Notes under the pieces: generated by a model | Databases searched by the model: none | What the model saw: the letters and a program-made list of their open reading frames with translations, nothing else | Told to the model about the DNA's origin: nothing | NCBI RefSeq assembly: GCF_049316285.1 | Contig: NZ_JBMOXA010000006.1 | Span: 1-64,000, forward strand | Length of the DNA stretch: 64,000 bases | Direction: 5' to 3' | Source: Rhodoferax_B sp049316285 | GTDB taxonomy: Bacteria; Pseudomonadota; Gammaproteobacteria; Burkholderiales; Burkholderiaceae_C | Shown here: piece by piece, positions 1-8,585 of the stretch | Numbering within the stretch: position 1 is the first letter of the stretch | Layout: the number at the start of each line of letters is the position of its first letter | Position numbers and translations under genes: made by a program

Positions 1-332
1 CGCATGAGGCGCCACACCAGCAAATCCTTGTCGAACGGCGAATGCGCCGGCACCGCCTCTTCGCCCAGCACGGCGCGGTAGGCGCGCCAGAAGAACTCGG
101 ACGGCAAACGCAGCTCCAGGGCCGCCGCAATGCCGCAGCCGCCGTCGGCCACGTCACTGGCCAGCGCCACCTTGAACCACTGCGCCACGCCGTTGCCCTG
201 TACCAGCACCACTTCGTTTTCCAGCACACCCAGCGGGTGGCTGGCGACCCAGCGCACCAGCAGGTCGCGCAGGGATTCGGGCCGATTGCCATGCACAACC
301 ATCAAACCCGTGGTCACCTCGGTCTCAAGCAT
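1..332 (-). CDS. recC: RecC, exodeoxyribonuclease V gamma subunit, N-terminal part (runs off the window)
   Basis: The minus strand reads an open frame of 110 codons from ATG at 332 to the window edge, with an AAGGA ribosome site ten bases upstream. The peptide begins MLETEVTTGLMVVHGNRPES and continues with LENEVVLVQGNGVAQW and LPSEFFWRAYRAVLGE. This matches the start of RecC, where a divergent helicase-like N-terminal domain is followed by the conserved 'VQS-GxxQW' strand. RecC is the Chi-recognising subunit of the RecBCD helicase-nuclease for double-strand break repair; recB and recD would be expected beyond the window. It diverges from the EAL-domain gene. The family call is good although only about a tenth of the protein is visible. 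Confidence 0.85.
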   Translation of the reverse strand, partial: MLETEVTTGLMVVHGNRPESLRDLLVRWVASHPLGVLENEVVLVQGNGVAQWFKVALASDVADGGCGIAAALELRLPSEFFWRAYRAVLGEEAVPAHSPFDKDLLVWRLM

Positions 333-526
333 CAAGTGCGCGTCCTTGTTATTTGTTCAGCTTCTGAGCGTAATGGATTTTGCCGCCAGGTTTGCCCCGC
401 AAAGCTTGATTTGCACCGACCTCGACGCCTCCACCGCCACACGATTGTCACAAGACCGTCATACACATCGGTCACATTGCTGTGTTTACAGTTTCTTACA
501 AGCGCCGCATTTCCACGCCTTATTCC

Positions 527-2425
527 ATGGACGACCTTATCCGCAACCCGTTGCAAGCCGCCATGGCCGCTTTATCCCCGGCATTCCACCAGGCGACGGG
601 ACCATTGGCGCAAATCATGCGTGAGGGCGGGTTGTACTGTGTGTTCCAACCCTTGGCCGAGCTGCGCGAGGGCAGTATCTATGCACACGAAGCCCTGATT
701 CGCGGGCCTGAGGGCACACCCCTGCACACACCCGACGCGCTGCTCGAGCAGGCCCGGCGCGAGCGCATCCTGCAGGACTTCGAACTGCTGTGTGTGGCCC
801 AGGCGCTGCTGCAATGGGGACGCTGCGGCAACGCCGGCCGCCTGTTTGTGAACATCAGCGCCGATGCGCTGGTGCGCGCCGTCACGCTGTGTGGCGCCGG
901 GCGCATGAACCGGCTGGTGCAGAGCATGGGCGTCTCTACCCGCATGCTGGTACTGGAGATCACCGAACACGACCGCGTAAGCGACATGCCGGCCCTGCGT
1001 GCCGCACTCAAAGAAGTACACGCCGCCGGTGCCCGTGTGGCACTCGACGACTTTGGCGACGGCCGCTCCAGCCTGCGCCTGTGGGCCGAAACCAAGCCCG
1101 ACTTCGTGAAGATAGACAAATACTTCATTCAAAACATCAGCGGCCACCCCGAAAAGCTGCAGATGCTGCAGGCCATCAAAAGTATTGCCGACATGTTTGG
1201 CAGCACCCTGGTGGCCGAAGGTATTGAAACCGCCGAAGACCTGCGCGCCCTGCGCGACCTCGACATTCCCTACGGTCAGGGTTATCTACTGGGCCGCCCG
1301 GCGCCTGCGCCGCGCGACGCCATTGCCGGCGACGCCCGCGCCGTGATGCAAGACCGCCGCGTGGCCGTGTTGCCGCACCTGGGCCAACAGGCGCGCCCCG
1401 GCATCTTGCGCAACATGCTGCTGATACAGGCGCCCACCGTCACGCCGCAGACCCGTAACGACGATGTGGGCGAACTGTTCCAGGCGCATGCCGACCTGCA
1501 CGCGCTGGCCGTGGTCGACGGCACGCGGCCCGTGGCGCTGATCAACCGCCAGCAGTTCATGAACCACTACGCCACGCTGTACTTCCGCGAAGTGCATGGC
1601 CGCAAACCCTGCATCACCATCGCCAACCGCGCGCCACGTGTGGTCGAACTGGACTGCGATGTGGAGCAACTGGTGGGCATACTCACCTCGCAGGACCAGC
1701 GCTACCTGAGCGACGGTTTCATCGTCACCGACAACGGCCGCTACACCGGCCTGGGCACCGGCGACCAACTGGTGCGCAGCGTGACCGAGGCGCGTATCGA
1801 AGCCGCACGCCACGCCAACCCGCTGACCTTTCTGCCGGGCAATATCCCCATCAGCCTGCACATGCAGCGCCTGCTCGACAGCGGCACCGAGTTCGTCGCC
1901 TGTTACGCCGACCTGAACCACTTCAAACCCTTCAACGACTACTACGGCTACTGGCGCGGCGACCAGATGATCCGCCTGCTGGCACGCCTGGCGGTGTCGC
2001 AATGTGATGCGCAGCGCGACTTTGTTGGCCACGTGGGCGGCGACGACTTCATGCTGCTGTTCCAAAGCAGCGACTGGCTGCGTCGCTGCGAAGCGCTGGT
2101 GCGCGAGTTTGGCCTGGAGGCACAGGCCTTGTTCGACCCTGAGGCGCGCCAGGCCGGTGGCATCTGGGCCGAAGACCGGCACGGCATTCAGCGCTTTTTT
2201 GCGTGCACCAGTTTGTCGATTGGTGTGGTGCACATAGGCCCCGGCGCCATTCAGCGGCCCGAAGAAGTGGCCAACCTCGCAGCCCTGGCGAAACACGACG
2301 CCAAACTGGCCGCCACCGGCATCGCCTGGCGCGAAGCCACGAGCTTGCCCGGCGGCCGGGTGTCGCTGCATTCCCCGCTGACCGCCGCCTTGGCCAGGTC
2401 CCGCGTATTGGTCAGCAGCGTTTAG
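527..2425 (+). CDS. EAL-CBS-GGDEF cyclic-di-GMP signalling protein
   Basis: A 632-residue soluble protein from the ATG at 527; an in-frame GTG at 482 is possible, and neither has a clear ribosome site. The N-terminal EAL phosphodiesterase domain (about residues 35-280) keeps the signature residues: HEALIRG, the Asn of FVNIS, LEITE, ALDDFGDG, DFVKIDK, VAEGIET and YGQGYLLG. It should therefore be able to hydrolyse cyclic-di-GMP. A middle region (about 285-430) resembles a CBS pair. The C-terminal diguanylate-cyclase domain has HVGGDDF near residue 505, an Asp where most active enzymes have Glu, so its activity is uncertain. There are no membrane segments. It is a single gene, convergent with the LysR gene. 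Confidence 0.88.
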   Translation: MDDLIRNPLQAAMAALSPAFHQATGPLAQIMREGGLYCVFQPLAELREGSIYAHEALIRGPEGTPLHTPDALLEQARRERILQDFELLCVAQALLQWGRCGNAGRLFVNISADALVRAVTLCGAGRMNRLVQSMGVSTRMLVLEITEHDRVSDMPALRAALKEVHAAGARVALDDFGDGRSSLRLWAETKPDFVKIDKYFIQNISGHPEKLQMLQAIKSIADMFGSTLVAEGIETAEDLRALRDLDIPYGQGYLLGRPAPAPRDAIAGDARAVMQDRRVAVLPHLGQQARPGILRNMLLIQAPTVTPQTRNDDVGELFQAHADLHALAVVDGTRPVALINRQQFMNHYATLYFREVHGRKPCITIANRAPRVVELDCDVEQLVGILTSQDQRYLSDGFIVTDNGRYTGLGTGDQLVRSVTEARIEAARHANPLTFLPGNIPISLHMQRLLDSGTEFVACYADLNHFKPFNDYYGYWRGDQMIRLLARLAVSQCDAQRDFVGHVGGDDFMLLFQSSDWLRRCEALVREFGLEAQALFDPEARQAGGIWAEDRHGIQRFFACTSLSIGVVHIGPGAIQRPEEVANLAALAKHDAKLAATGIAWREATSLPGGRVSLHSPLTAALARSRVLVSSV

Positions 2426-2443
2426 CCCACAACACCCAAAAGC

Positions 2444-3367
2444 CTAGCCCTTAGCCTGCACTGCCGCCGACGCCACATCCAGTTGATGCGCCGCACGGTG
2501 CAAGTGGGCGATGAATTGCCGGATGGCCGGGGACATCGCCGCATCACTGCGCACCATCACCCCCACTTCCAGCGGCAGGCCGCGTTCGTGCACGTTGATG
2601 ATGGACAAATGCGCCTGCATGATGGGCTGCAGAGCAATCTGGCGCGGCATCAGGGCCACACAATCACCCGCAGCCACCAATGACAACAGCGCCAGTGTGG
2701 AGTTGACCACCGCCCCGACCCGTGGCGACGGCAGAGCGTGTTGTTCGTACCACTGCCGGGCATAACCCGACTCGGCGTTGGCGCCGGTGTAAACCCATTT
2801 TGCTTGCTGCAGATCGGCCATGGTGCGGGCTTTCAACCATGGGCTGCCGTGGCGCGCAGTGGGCACCATCTCGGTGTGGGTCAGGCGTTCTATCGTGAAC
2901 TCGCCGCGTGACAAATCGTCCGGCACGCCGCCCACCATCAGGTCCACCTCGCCTGCACGCAGCCGCTGCAGTTGCGCGATGTACAACTCTTCGCTGATGC
3001 GCAGGCGAATATTGGGAAACGCCTGGCCAAAGGTGCGCAGCGTCTCGGGAATCAACAACATCACCGCCAACGGCACCGCGCCCACATGCAACTGGCCGAC
3101 CATCTGGCCCCCCAGTTGCTGAATGGTGTCCACCGCCGAGACCAGCTCGCGCGACACCTTCACCGCGTGTTCATACAACACCTTGCCCTGCTCCGTAGGA
3201 ATGACGCCACGCGAGGTGCGCATCAGCAGGGGCACGGCCAATTCCAGCTCCAGTTCGCGGATCATCTTGGACAGCGCGGGCTGCGAGGCACCGACACGGC
3301 GCGAGGCCCCGCGCAGGCTGCCCTCTTCCACGGCGGCAACCAGGGCTTGAAGTGTGGCGAGTCTCAT
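2444..3367 (-). CDS. LysR-family transcriptional regulator, probable regulator of the gallate dioxygenase locus
   Basis: A 307-residue protein from the ATG at 3367. The frame is open further upstream, but homology begins at MRLATLQALVAAVEEGSL. Residues 1-60 are a LysR winged helix (ASRRVGASQPALSKMIRELE). The rest is a periplasmic-binding-protein-like effector domain. It is divergent from the gallate dioxygenase gene across about 220 bases, the usual layout for a LysR activator that controls its neighbour and itself. That it responds to gallate or a breakdown product is inference from position only. Confidence 0.85.
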   Translation of the reverse strand: MRLATLQALVAAVEEGSLRGASRRVGASQPALSKMIRELELELAVPLLMRTSRGVIPTEQGKVLYEHAVKVSRELVSAVDTIQQLGGQMVGQLHVGAVPLAVMLLIPETLRTFGQAFPNIRLRISEELYIAQLQRLRAGEVDLMVGGVPDDLSRGEFTIERLTHTEMVPTARHGSPWLKARTMADLQQAKWVYTGANAESGYARQWYEQHALPSPRVGAVVNSTLALLSLVAAGDCVALMPRQIALQPIMQAHLSIINVHERGLPLEVGVMVRSDAAMSPAIRQFIAHLHRAAHQLDVASAAVQAKG

Positions 3368-3589
3368 AAGAACCTGTTCAATGTCTTTTCCAAGGGACAC
3401 ATGCTGTCCGGGCTGCAGTATGCCCGCACCAAGGCGCCATTGATAACCCCAGGTTTTCACGCCCCGGTACGCCACATCTTTTCGGCAAGGGCCGGCATTT
3501 GCAGAATCCCGCCATTCTTGCGATGGGCACTAGCTTGTTATTGCCCTCACGCTCAACCTCATCCAACTCCAACCAAAAGCAAAAACACC

Positions 3590-4894
3590 ATGGCACGCAT
3601 CATCGGTGGCATCGCCGCCTCTCACACCCCCACCATAGGTTTTGCCCACGACGCGGGCAAACAGAACGACCCGGTCTGGAAGCCGATTTTTGAAGGCTTC
3701 AAACCGGTGCAAGACTGGATAGAAGCGCAACGCCCGGACGTGCTGGTCATGGTCTACAACGACCACGTGACCTCGTTTTTCTTCGACCACTACTCGGCCT
3801 TCACGCTGGGCGTGGGCGAACGTTATGAAGTCGCCGACGAAGGCGGCGGTGCACGCGAACTGCCGGGCGTGAACGGCCACTCGGCGCTGGCGCGGCACAT
3901 CGGCCACTCGCTGGTGGCGGATGAGTTCGACATGTCGTTCTTCCAGGACAAACCGCTGGACCACGGCTGCTTCTCGCCCTTGTCGCTGCTGTGTGCGCAC
4001 GACGAGACCAAGGGCTGGCCGGTATCCATCGTGCCCCTGCAAGTGGGTGTGCTGCAGGCGCCCGCGCCCTCGGCCAAGCGCTGCCTGGCCCTGGGCCGCG
4101 CCTTGCGCCGCGCGATTGAAAGTTACCCCGAAGACCTGCGTGTGCTGGTGGTGGCCACGGGTGGTCTGTCGCATCAGGTGCATGGCGAGCGTGCGGGCTT
4201 CAACAACACGCCGTGGGACCACCGCTTTCTGGAGCTGATACAGAACGACCCCGACCTGCTGGCTTCGCTCACGCTGGCCGAATACGCCGAACTCGGCGGC
4301 TACGAGGCGGCCGAAATCGTCATGTGGCTAGTGATGCGCGGCGCCCTTTCGGCCAATGTGCAGCGCGTGCACCAGTCGTACACCTTGCCGTCTATGACCG
4401 GCATCGCCACCGTGGTGTTTGAAAACAAGGCCGGCGAAGCCGTCGCGGGTGAACAGGCGCGCCACCGCGCACGCATGGCCGAACAAATGGCCGGCGCCGA
4501 AGGGCTCAAAGGCACCTACCCGTTCGACCTGGCGCGCAGCGTCAAGGCCTACCGCCTGAACAAGTTCCTGCACAGCCTGGTGAACCAGGCCGAGCGCCAA
4601 GCCTTCCTGGCCAACGAAGAAGCCGTGCTGGCCGCCGCCGACCTGAGCGACCAAGAGCGCCAACTGGTGCGCGACCGCGCCTGGCGCGCCATGATGCATT
4701 ACGGCGTGATCTTCTTCATGCTGGAAAAGCTGGGCGCGGTGATAGGCACCTCCAACCTGCACATCTATGCCGCCATGCGCGGCGAACCGCTCGAAACCTT
4801 CATGCAAACCCGGCAGGCCCCCGGCGCCATGTATTCGGTGGGTGGCAAGGCGGCGGGCCAGCAAAGCTGGGCCCAGCCCCAGACCAGCAAATAA
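3590..4894 (+). CDS. galA: Gallate dioxygenase (fused LigB-LigA type extradiol dioxygenase)
   Basis: A 434-residue single chain with a LigB-like catalytic domain (1-280) followed by a LigA-like domain (about 300-410, TYPFDLARSVKAYRLNKFLH). This fused order is typical of gallate dioxygenases GalA/DesB, whereas protocatechuate 4,5-dioxygenase uses two chains. By residue count, His12 (ASHTPT), His59 (YNDHV) and Glu239 (GGYEAAE) sit exactly where the Fe(II) ligands of DesB are described. A conserved His also lies at 195 (GGLSHQ). The reaction is ring opening of gallate to 4-oxalomesaconate. The next gene, 26 bases on, is a Bug receptor, and a LysR regulator is divergent. A fused protocatechuate dioxygenase cannot be excluded from sequence alone. 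Confidence 0.85.
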   Translation: MARIIGGIAASHTPTIGFAHDAGKQNDPVWKPIFEGFKPVQDWIEAQRPDVLVMVYNDHVTSFFFDHYSAFTLGVGERYEVADEGGGARELPGVNGHSALARHIGHSLVADEFDMSFFQDKPLDHGCFSPLSLLCAHDETKGWPVSIVPLQVGVLQAPAPSAKRCLALGRALRRAIESYPEDLRVLVVATGGLSHQVHGERAGFNNTPWDHRFLELIQNDPDLLASLTLAEYAELGGYEAAEIVMWLVMRGALSANVQRVHQSYTLPSMTGIATVVFENKAGEAVAGEQARHRARMAEQMAGAEGLKGTYPFDLARSVKAYRLNKFLHSLVNQAERQAFLANEEAVLAAADLSDQERQLVRDRAWRAMMHYGVIFFMLEKLGAVIGTSNLHIYAAMRGEPLETFMQTRQAPGAMYSVGGKAAGQQSWAQPQTSK

Positions 4895-4920
4895 GCTTTT
4901 TAAAACCCCGGAGACAACTT

Positions 4921-5910
4921 ATGACCTCGTTCCCCTTCAGCCCGCCCAGGCGTGCGGCGCTGGCGCTAGCCTTGCTCGGCCTCGCCGCAGGCGCCAGCCT
5001 GGCGCAGAGCTTCCCGAGCAAACCGGTGCGCATCATTACGCCGTTCCCCGTGGGCAGCGGCCCCGAAGGAGTGGCCCGCCTGCTGGCCGACAAACTCTCA
5101 CGCGCCTGGGGCCAGCCTGTGCTGGTGGAAAACCGCCCCGGTGGCAACGGCTTTGTGGCGATTGACGCCTTTAAACGCGGCGCCAAGGACGGCCATGACT
5201 TGATCCAACTCGACAACGTGCACCTCACCGCTTACCCGCACCTGTTGAGCAAGCTGCCCTACGACGCGGTAAAAGACTTCGAGCCGCTGACACCGCTGTT
5301 CAAGGCCTACTTCTTTGCCACCACCTCCAAGACCAATGGCTACAAAAGCCTGAGCGCGTTGATTGCCGACGCCAAGACGCGGCCCGGCCAGTTGAACTAT
5401 GGTTCGTGGTCCGTGGGCAACCCTGTGCACCTGGGCTCGGCACGTCTGGCTGCCGCTACCGGCACCGACATGGTTCACGTCATCTACAAAGAAACCACAC
5501 AGCTCTACACCTCGGTGGCCAACAACGATTTGTCGTTTGCGCTGGGGTCTAGCGGCAGCACGGCCCCGCTGTACCGCGCGGGCAAGCTGGCCTATTTGGC
5601 TGTGGCCGCGCCCAAGCGCCTAGCGGCGTTCCCCGAAGTGCCCACGTTTGCCGAAGCCGGTGGTCCGGCCAATTTTGAAGTCAGCGGCTGGACGACTCTG
5701 GCCATTCCGCCCGGCCTGCCCCGCCCTGTCGCCGACAAGATTCGCCGCGACATTGAAAAAGCCCTGGCCGAACCGGATGTGCAAGACAAGTTCACCAGCT
5801 TTGGCTACGTGCCCTTCAACATCGCGCCGGATGTATTTGCGCGCTACATCCAGGACGAATCGGCCACCATGGCCACGGTGATACGCGCCACGCGCTCCTC
5901 GCTGGATTGA
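4921..5910 (+). CDS. Bug-family periplasmic receptor of the tripartite tricarboxylate transporter type
   Basis: A 329-residue secreted protein. The signal peptide is RRAALALALLGLAAGASLAQ with cleavage near residue 29. The mature part starts with the typical FPSKPVRIITPFPVGSG and contains ENRPGGNG, the ligand-binding loop of TctC/Bug proteins. It lies 26 bases behind the gallate dioxygenase, preceded by a GGAG ribosome site. It probably binds an aromatic acid or an organic-acid product of gallate cleavage. No TctA/TctB membrane partner is encoded in the window, which is usual for orphan Bug genes. It ends directly at the stop of the convergent LysE gene. Confidence 0.9.
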   Translation: MTSFPFSPPRRAALALALLGLAAGASLAQSFPSKPVRIITPFPVGSGPEGVARLLADKLSRAWGQPVLVENRPGGNGFVAIDAFKRGAKDGHDLIQLDNVHLTAYPHLLSKLPYDAVKDFEPLTPLFKAYFFATTSKTNGYKSLSALIADAKTRPGQLNYGSWSVGNPVHLGSARLAAATGTDMVHVIYKETTQLYTSVANNDLSFALGSSGSTAPLYRAGKLAYLAVAAPKRLAAFPEVPTFAEAGGPANFEVSGWTTLAIPPGLPRPVADKIRRDIEKALAEPDVQDKFTSFGYVPFNIAPDVFARYIQDESATMATVIRATRSSLD

Positions 5911-6573
5911 TCACGACAAACTGCGCCAGCCAGACCACAACGTCACCAGCGCTGTGACCAGCAGCAGCAGGCCCACGGCACGCGCAAAGCTGATCTGGCT
6001 GGCCGAACTGCCGCGCAGCCAGACGCGCAAACCGGCGGCGGTTTGCGCCACCAGGCCGTAGACAAGGATCTGCACCACAGCGATCACGCCGCCCATGGCC
6101 ACGGCCTGTGACGCGACACTGCCCGCATCGGCGCGAATGAACTGCGGAAACACTGCCAGCATAAAAACGTAGGCCTTGGGATTGAGCAGGCAGGTGGTCA
6201 CGGCACGCACGAAAGACTGGCCCAAGGGACGATGAGGGCGGGACGCCGCACTCTGCAGTTCAGCAAACGCGTTTGTGCTGCGCAGCAAACCCCAACCCAT
6301 ATACGCCACATAAAGCCCACCGACGAGCAGCAGCAGATTGAACAGCAGCGGCGAATGCTGCAGCAACAGGCCTATGCCCAGCGCACTCATGGCCACGTGC
6401 ACCACCCCGCCGACAACGATGCCCGCAATGGTGGCCCAGCCGGAACGTTTGCCATCGACCAGCGTGCTCGACATCACCAAAGCCATGTCCATGCCCGGCA
6501 GCGCGATGATGCCCAGCACCAACAGCGCAAACAACCACAGCGGGTTGGAGACCAGGGGGTTGAGAAATTCCAT
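5911..6573 (-). CDS. LysE/RhtB-family amino-acid or metabolite exporter
   Basis: A 220-residue hydrophobic protein with about six membrane segments. It contains the family hallmark near the first helix (LPGMDMALVMSSTLVDGKR) and the helix YVAYMGWGLLRS. LysE/RhtB proteins export amino acids or related small molecules; the substrate cannot be read from sequence. It is divergent from a WYL-domain regulator, and the shared 84-base gap carries a perfect 11-base inverted repeat. The regulator therefore very likely controls this exporter. Confidence 0.9.
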   Translation of the reverse strand: MEFLNPLVSNPLWLFALLVLGIIALPGMDMALVMSSTLVDGKRSGWATIAGIVVGGVVHVAMSALGIGLLLQHSPLLFNLLLLVGGLYVAYMGWGLLRSTNAFAELQSAASRPHRPLGQSFVRAVTTCLLNPKAYVFMLAVFPQFIRADAGSVASQAVAMGGVIAVVQILVYGLVAQTAAGLRVWLRGSSASQISFARAVGLLLLVTALVTLWSGWRSLS

Positions 6574-6613
6574 CAGGCGCTTTCATTTTTTGAATGCGGC
6601 GAGTGTGCAAGCC

Positions 6614-6640
6614 AATACCTGCCACCTTATGGCAGGTATT
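6614..6640. promoter_or_regulatory. Perfect 11-base inverted repeat, probable operator of the WYL regulator
   Basis: The arms AATACCTGCCA and TGGCAGGTATT are perfect reverse complements separated by five bases. The site lies 17 bases before the regulator ATG and about 40 bases before the exporter ATG. There is no U-tract, so a protein-binding operator is more likely than a terminator. That the adjacent YafY-like protein is the binder is inference from position. Confidence 0.7.
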
Positions 6641-6657
6641 CGTCTTAACATCTGCAA

Positions 6658-7644
6658 ATGCGTGCCAGTCGCCTACTCAGCATACAGATGCTGCTGCAAA
6701 CCCGTGGCCGCATGTCTGCGCAGGCACTGGCCGATGCGCTGGAGATCTCGCTGCGCACACTCTACCGCGATGTAGATCAGCTCAGCGCCGCAGGGGTGCC
6801 CATTTACGCCGAGCGCGGGCGCCTGGGTGGGTTTCAGCTGATGCCCGGCTGGAACACCACACTCACAGGCTTCACCGCCACCGAGGCGCAGGCGGTGTTC
6901 ATGAGTGGACTGGCCGGGCCGGCTGCCGAACTGGGTTTGGGCCCTGAGATGTCTGCGGCGCAACTCAAGCTGATGACGGCCCTGCCCGCGGCACAGCGCG
7001 GCGATGCACAGCGGCTGCAGTCGCGCTTTCACCTGGACCCCGTGGCCTGGTACCACGGGCAAGACCTGGTGCCACATCTGGCCAGCGTTTCGGCAGCGCT
7101 CTGGAACGACCAGCAACTGCAACTGCGCTACGAGAGCTGGACCTCGGTGCTGCAACGCACCGTCAACCCACTGGGGCTGGTGCTCAAAGCCGGACTTTGG
7201 TACTTGGTGGCCGCCGCAGAGGGCGACACCGGCACTGTCCGCACCTACCGGGTGGCCAAGATACTCGAGGCCAGCCGCCTAGAAAGCCGTGCCGAACGGC
7301 CCAAGGTATTTGATCTTGCGGCGTATTGGCTCGAGTCACTCGCGCGTTTCGAGAATGAGCTTTACCAGGGGCAGGCCACGGTGCTGGCAACACGCCAGGG
7401 CCTGGCCCAGTTGCGTCAACTCAACGCCACCGTGGCCAAAGCCATCGCAGAGGTGGCGGCACCGTTTGATGGGCAACGTACCAAGCTACAGATTCCGATT
7501 GAATCGCCTGCCCACGCGGCGGGGCAACTTTTGCAGCTGGCGCCCGAGGTAGAAGTAGTGGCGCCTAAGACCTTGTTGACGGCCATCAGCGCACGGCTGC
7601 GGCAACTGACAGCGCTATATGGCGAGGGCAGTATCAAACATTAA
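6658..7644 (+). CDS. YafY-like transcriptional regulator (HTH_11 plus WYL domain)
   Basis: A 328-residue protein. Residues 1-60 are a helix-turn-helix of the deoR/HTH_11 type (MRASRLLSIQMLLQTRGRMS, followed by LADALEISLRTLYRDVDQLS). The middle and C-terminal parts form a WYL ligand-sensing domain (ESWTSVLQRTVNPLGLVLKA, then GLWYLVAAAEG). WYL proteins sense small ligands or nucleic acids; the effector is unknown. It is divergent from the LysE exporter, with a perfect palindrome between them. No recognisable partner follows downstream. Confidence 0.88.
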   Translation: MRASRLLSIQMLLQTRGRMSAQALADALEISLRTLYRDVDQLSAAGVPIYAERGRLGGFQLMPGWNTTLTGFTATEAQAVFMSGLAGPAAELGLGPEMSAAQLKLMTALPAAQRGDAQRLQSRFHLDPVAWYHGQDLVPHLASVSAALWNDQQLQLRYESWTSVLQRTVNPLGLVLKAGLWYLVAAAEGDTGTVRTYRVAKILEASRLESRAERPKVFDLAAYWLESLARFENELYQGQATVLATRQGLAQLRQLNATVAKAIAEVAAPFDGQRTKLQIPIESPAHAAGQLLQLAPEVEVVAPKTLLTAISARLRQLTALYGEGSIKH

Positions 7645-7656
7645 GGCACAGCCGGC

Positions 7657-7938
7657 TTACTGCGCACCCACATCAAAGTCATCGTCGAGCGCAAACTCGC
7701 CGCGCTTGAACGCATCCATCACCTGCAGGGCCTCGGCCACATACTTTTCGGGCACACGCAAGCAGGCGCCGCCTAAAGCGGGTGATAACAACTCGTCGGC
7801 TTGCACGAGGTTGGTGTCGCCCGTTTCGGCCGGAATCCGCGCCGCGCGCAGGCAGCCGCAGAGCATGTGCGCTTCGGTGGGCGTGAGGTAACGCGCCACG
7901 ATCTGCATATCGCCTTGGTAGGCGCCGTTGGCATCCAT
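7657..7938 (-). CDS. DUF2007-like small protein
   Basis: A 93-residue protein with the pattern of DUF2007 (putative signal-transducing) proteins: an N-terminal strand, then TPTEAHMLCGCLRAARIPAE, where a helix selects a ligand-exposed strand, then VPEKYVAEALQVMDAF. The C-terminal tail is acidic (ALDDDFDV). The function of the family is not established. It lies nine bases behind the SRPBCC gene in the same direction, so the two may be co-transcribed. Confidence 0.7.
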   Translation of the reverse strand: MDANGAYQGDMQIVARYLTPTEAHMLCGCLRAARIPAETGDTNLVQADELLSPALGGACLRVPEKYVAEALQVMDAFKRGEFALDDDFDVGAQ

Positions 7939-7947
7939 GAGGCAAGA

Positions 7948-8451
7948 CTAAAGTGACTCGGCCAATGCCGCCAGTTGGTCGGCGCAAATGCCCCAGCCTT
8001 CGTGAAAACCCATCTTCTCGTGGGCCACACGGTCGGCCACACTCCAGTGCAGCGCACGTGCGGTGTAACGCGTATGGCCGCCCTCGTCCTCAAACGTCAG
8101 GATGATGGTCAGAAACGGTTTCAGCGACGGCACCCAGGCGGAGGTGTAGGCATCGGTGGATACCAGTTTCTCGTTTGGCACCACCTCCAGGTACACACCG
8201 GGGTTGGGCAGGTCCACACCGTCCGGCCCGCGCATCACGATCAGGCTGGAGCCACCTGGGCGCACATCCAATTCGGCCACGGGTGTGGTGTAGGGCAAGG
8301 GCGCAAACCATTGTTTCAGCAGTGCAGGCTCGGTCCACGCACGGTACACCTTTTCACGCGGGGCGCGGATCAGGCGGGTCAGCACGAGTTCGCGGTCAGC
8401 GGTGGGGCTTGCGGGGGCGGGTTTGAGGGCTTCAGACTCTTTGAGCTTCAT
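7948..8451 (-). CDS. SRPBCC/AHSA1-like domain protein
   Basis: A 167-residue protein whose start at ATG 8451 is fixed by a GGGAGA ribosome site eight bases upstream. The START-like fold is seen as RELVLTRLIRAPREKVYRAW, TEPALLKQWFAP, and the C-terminal helix MGFHEGWGICADQLAAL. Family members bind hydrophobic ligands, or act as polyketide-cyclase or Hsp90-activator-like proteins. In bacteria most are uncharacterised and many sit in stress or ArsR operons. No specific function can be assigned. Confidence 0.8.
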   Translation of the reverse strand: MKLKESEALKPAPASPTADRELVLTRLIRAPREKVYRAWTEPALLKQWFAPLPYTTPVAELDVRPGGSSLIVMRGPDGVDLPNPGVYLEVVPNEKLVSTDAYTSAWVPSLKPFLTIILTFEDEGGHTRYTARALHWSVADRVAHEKMGFHEGWGICADQLAALAESL

Positions 8452-8585
8452 CAAGAAATCTCCCGGGTAGCTAGGTCTAGGGATGGCGATCAGCAAAGGT
8501 GGCGCCTGTTGACCATTTTGCATGGCTATCAGCCGCCTGGGCAGATTGACCCTTTGATGTCACCAAGCGTTGCGCAAAGGTCGCA

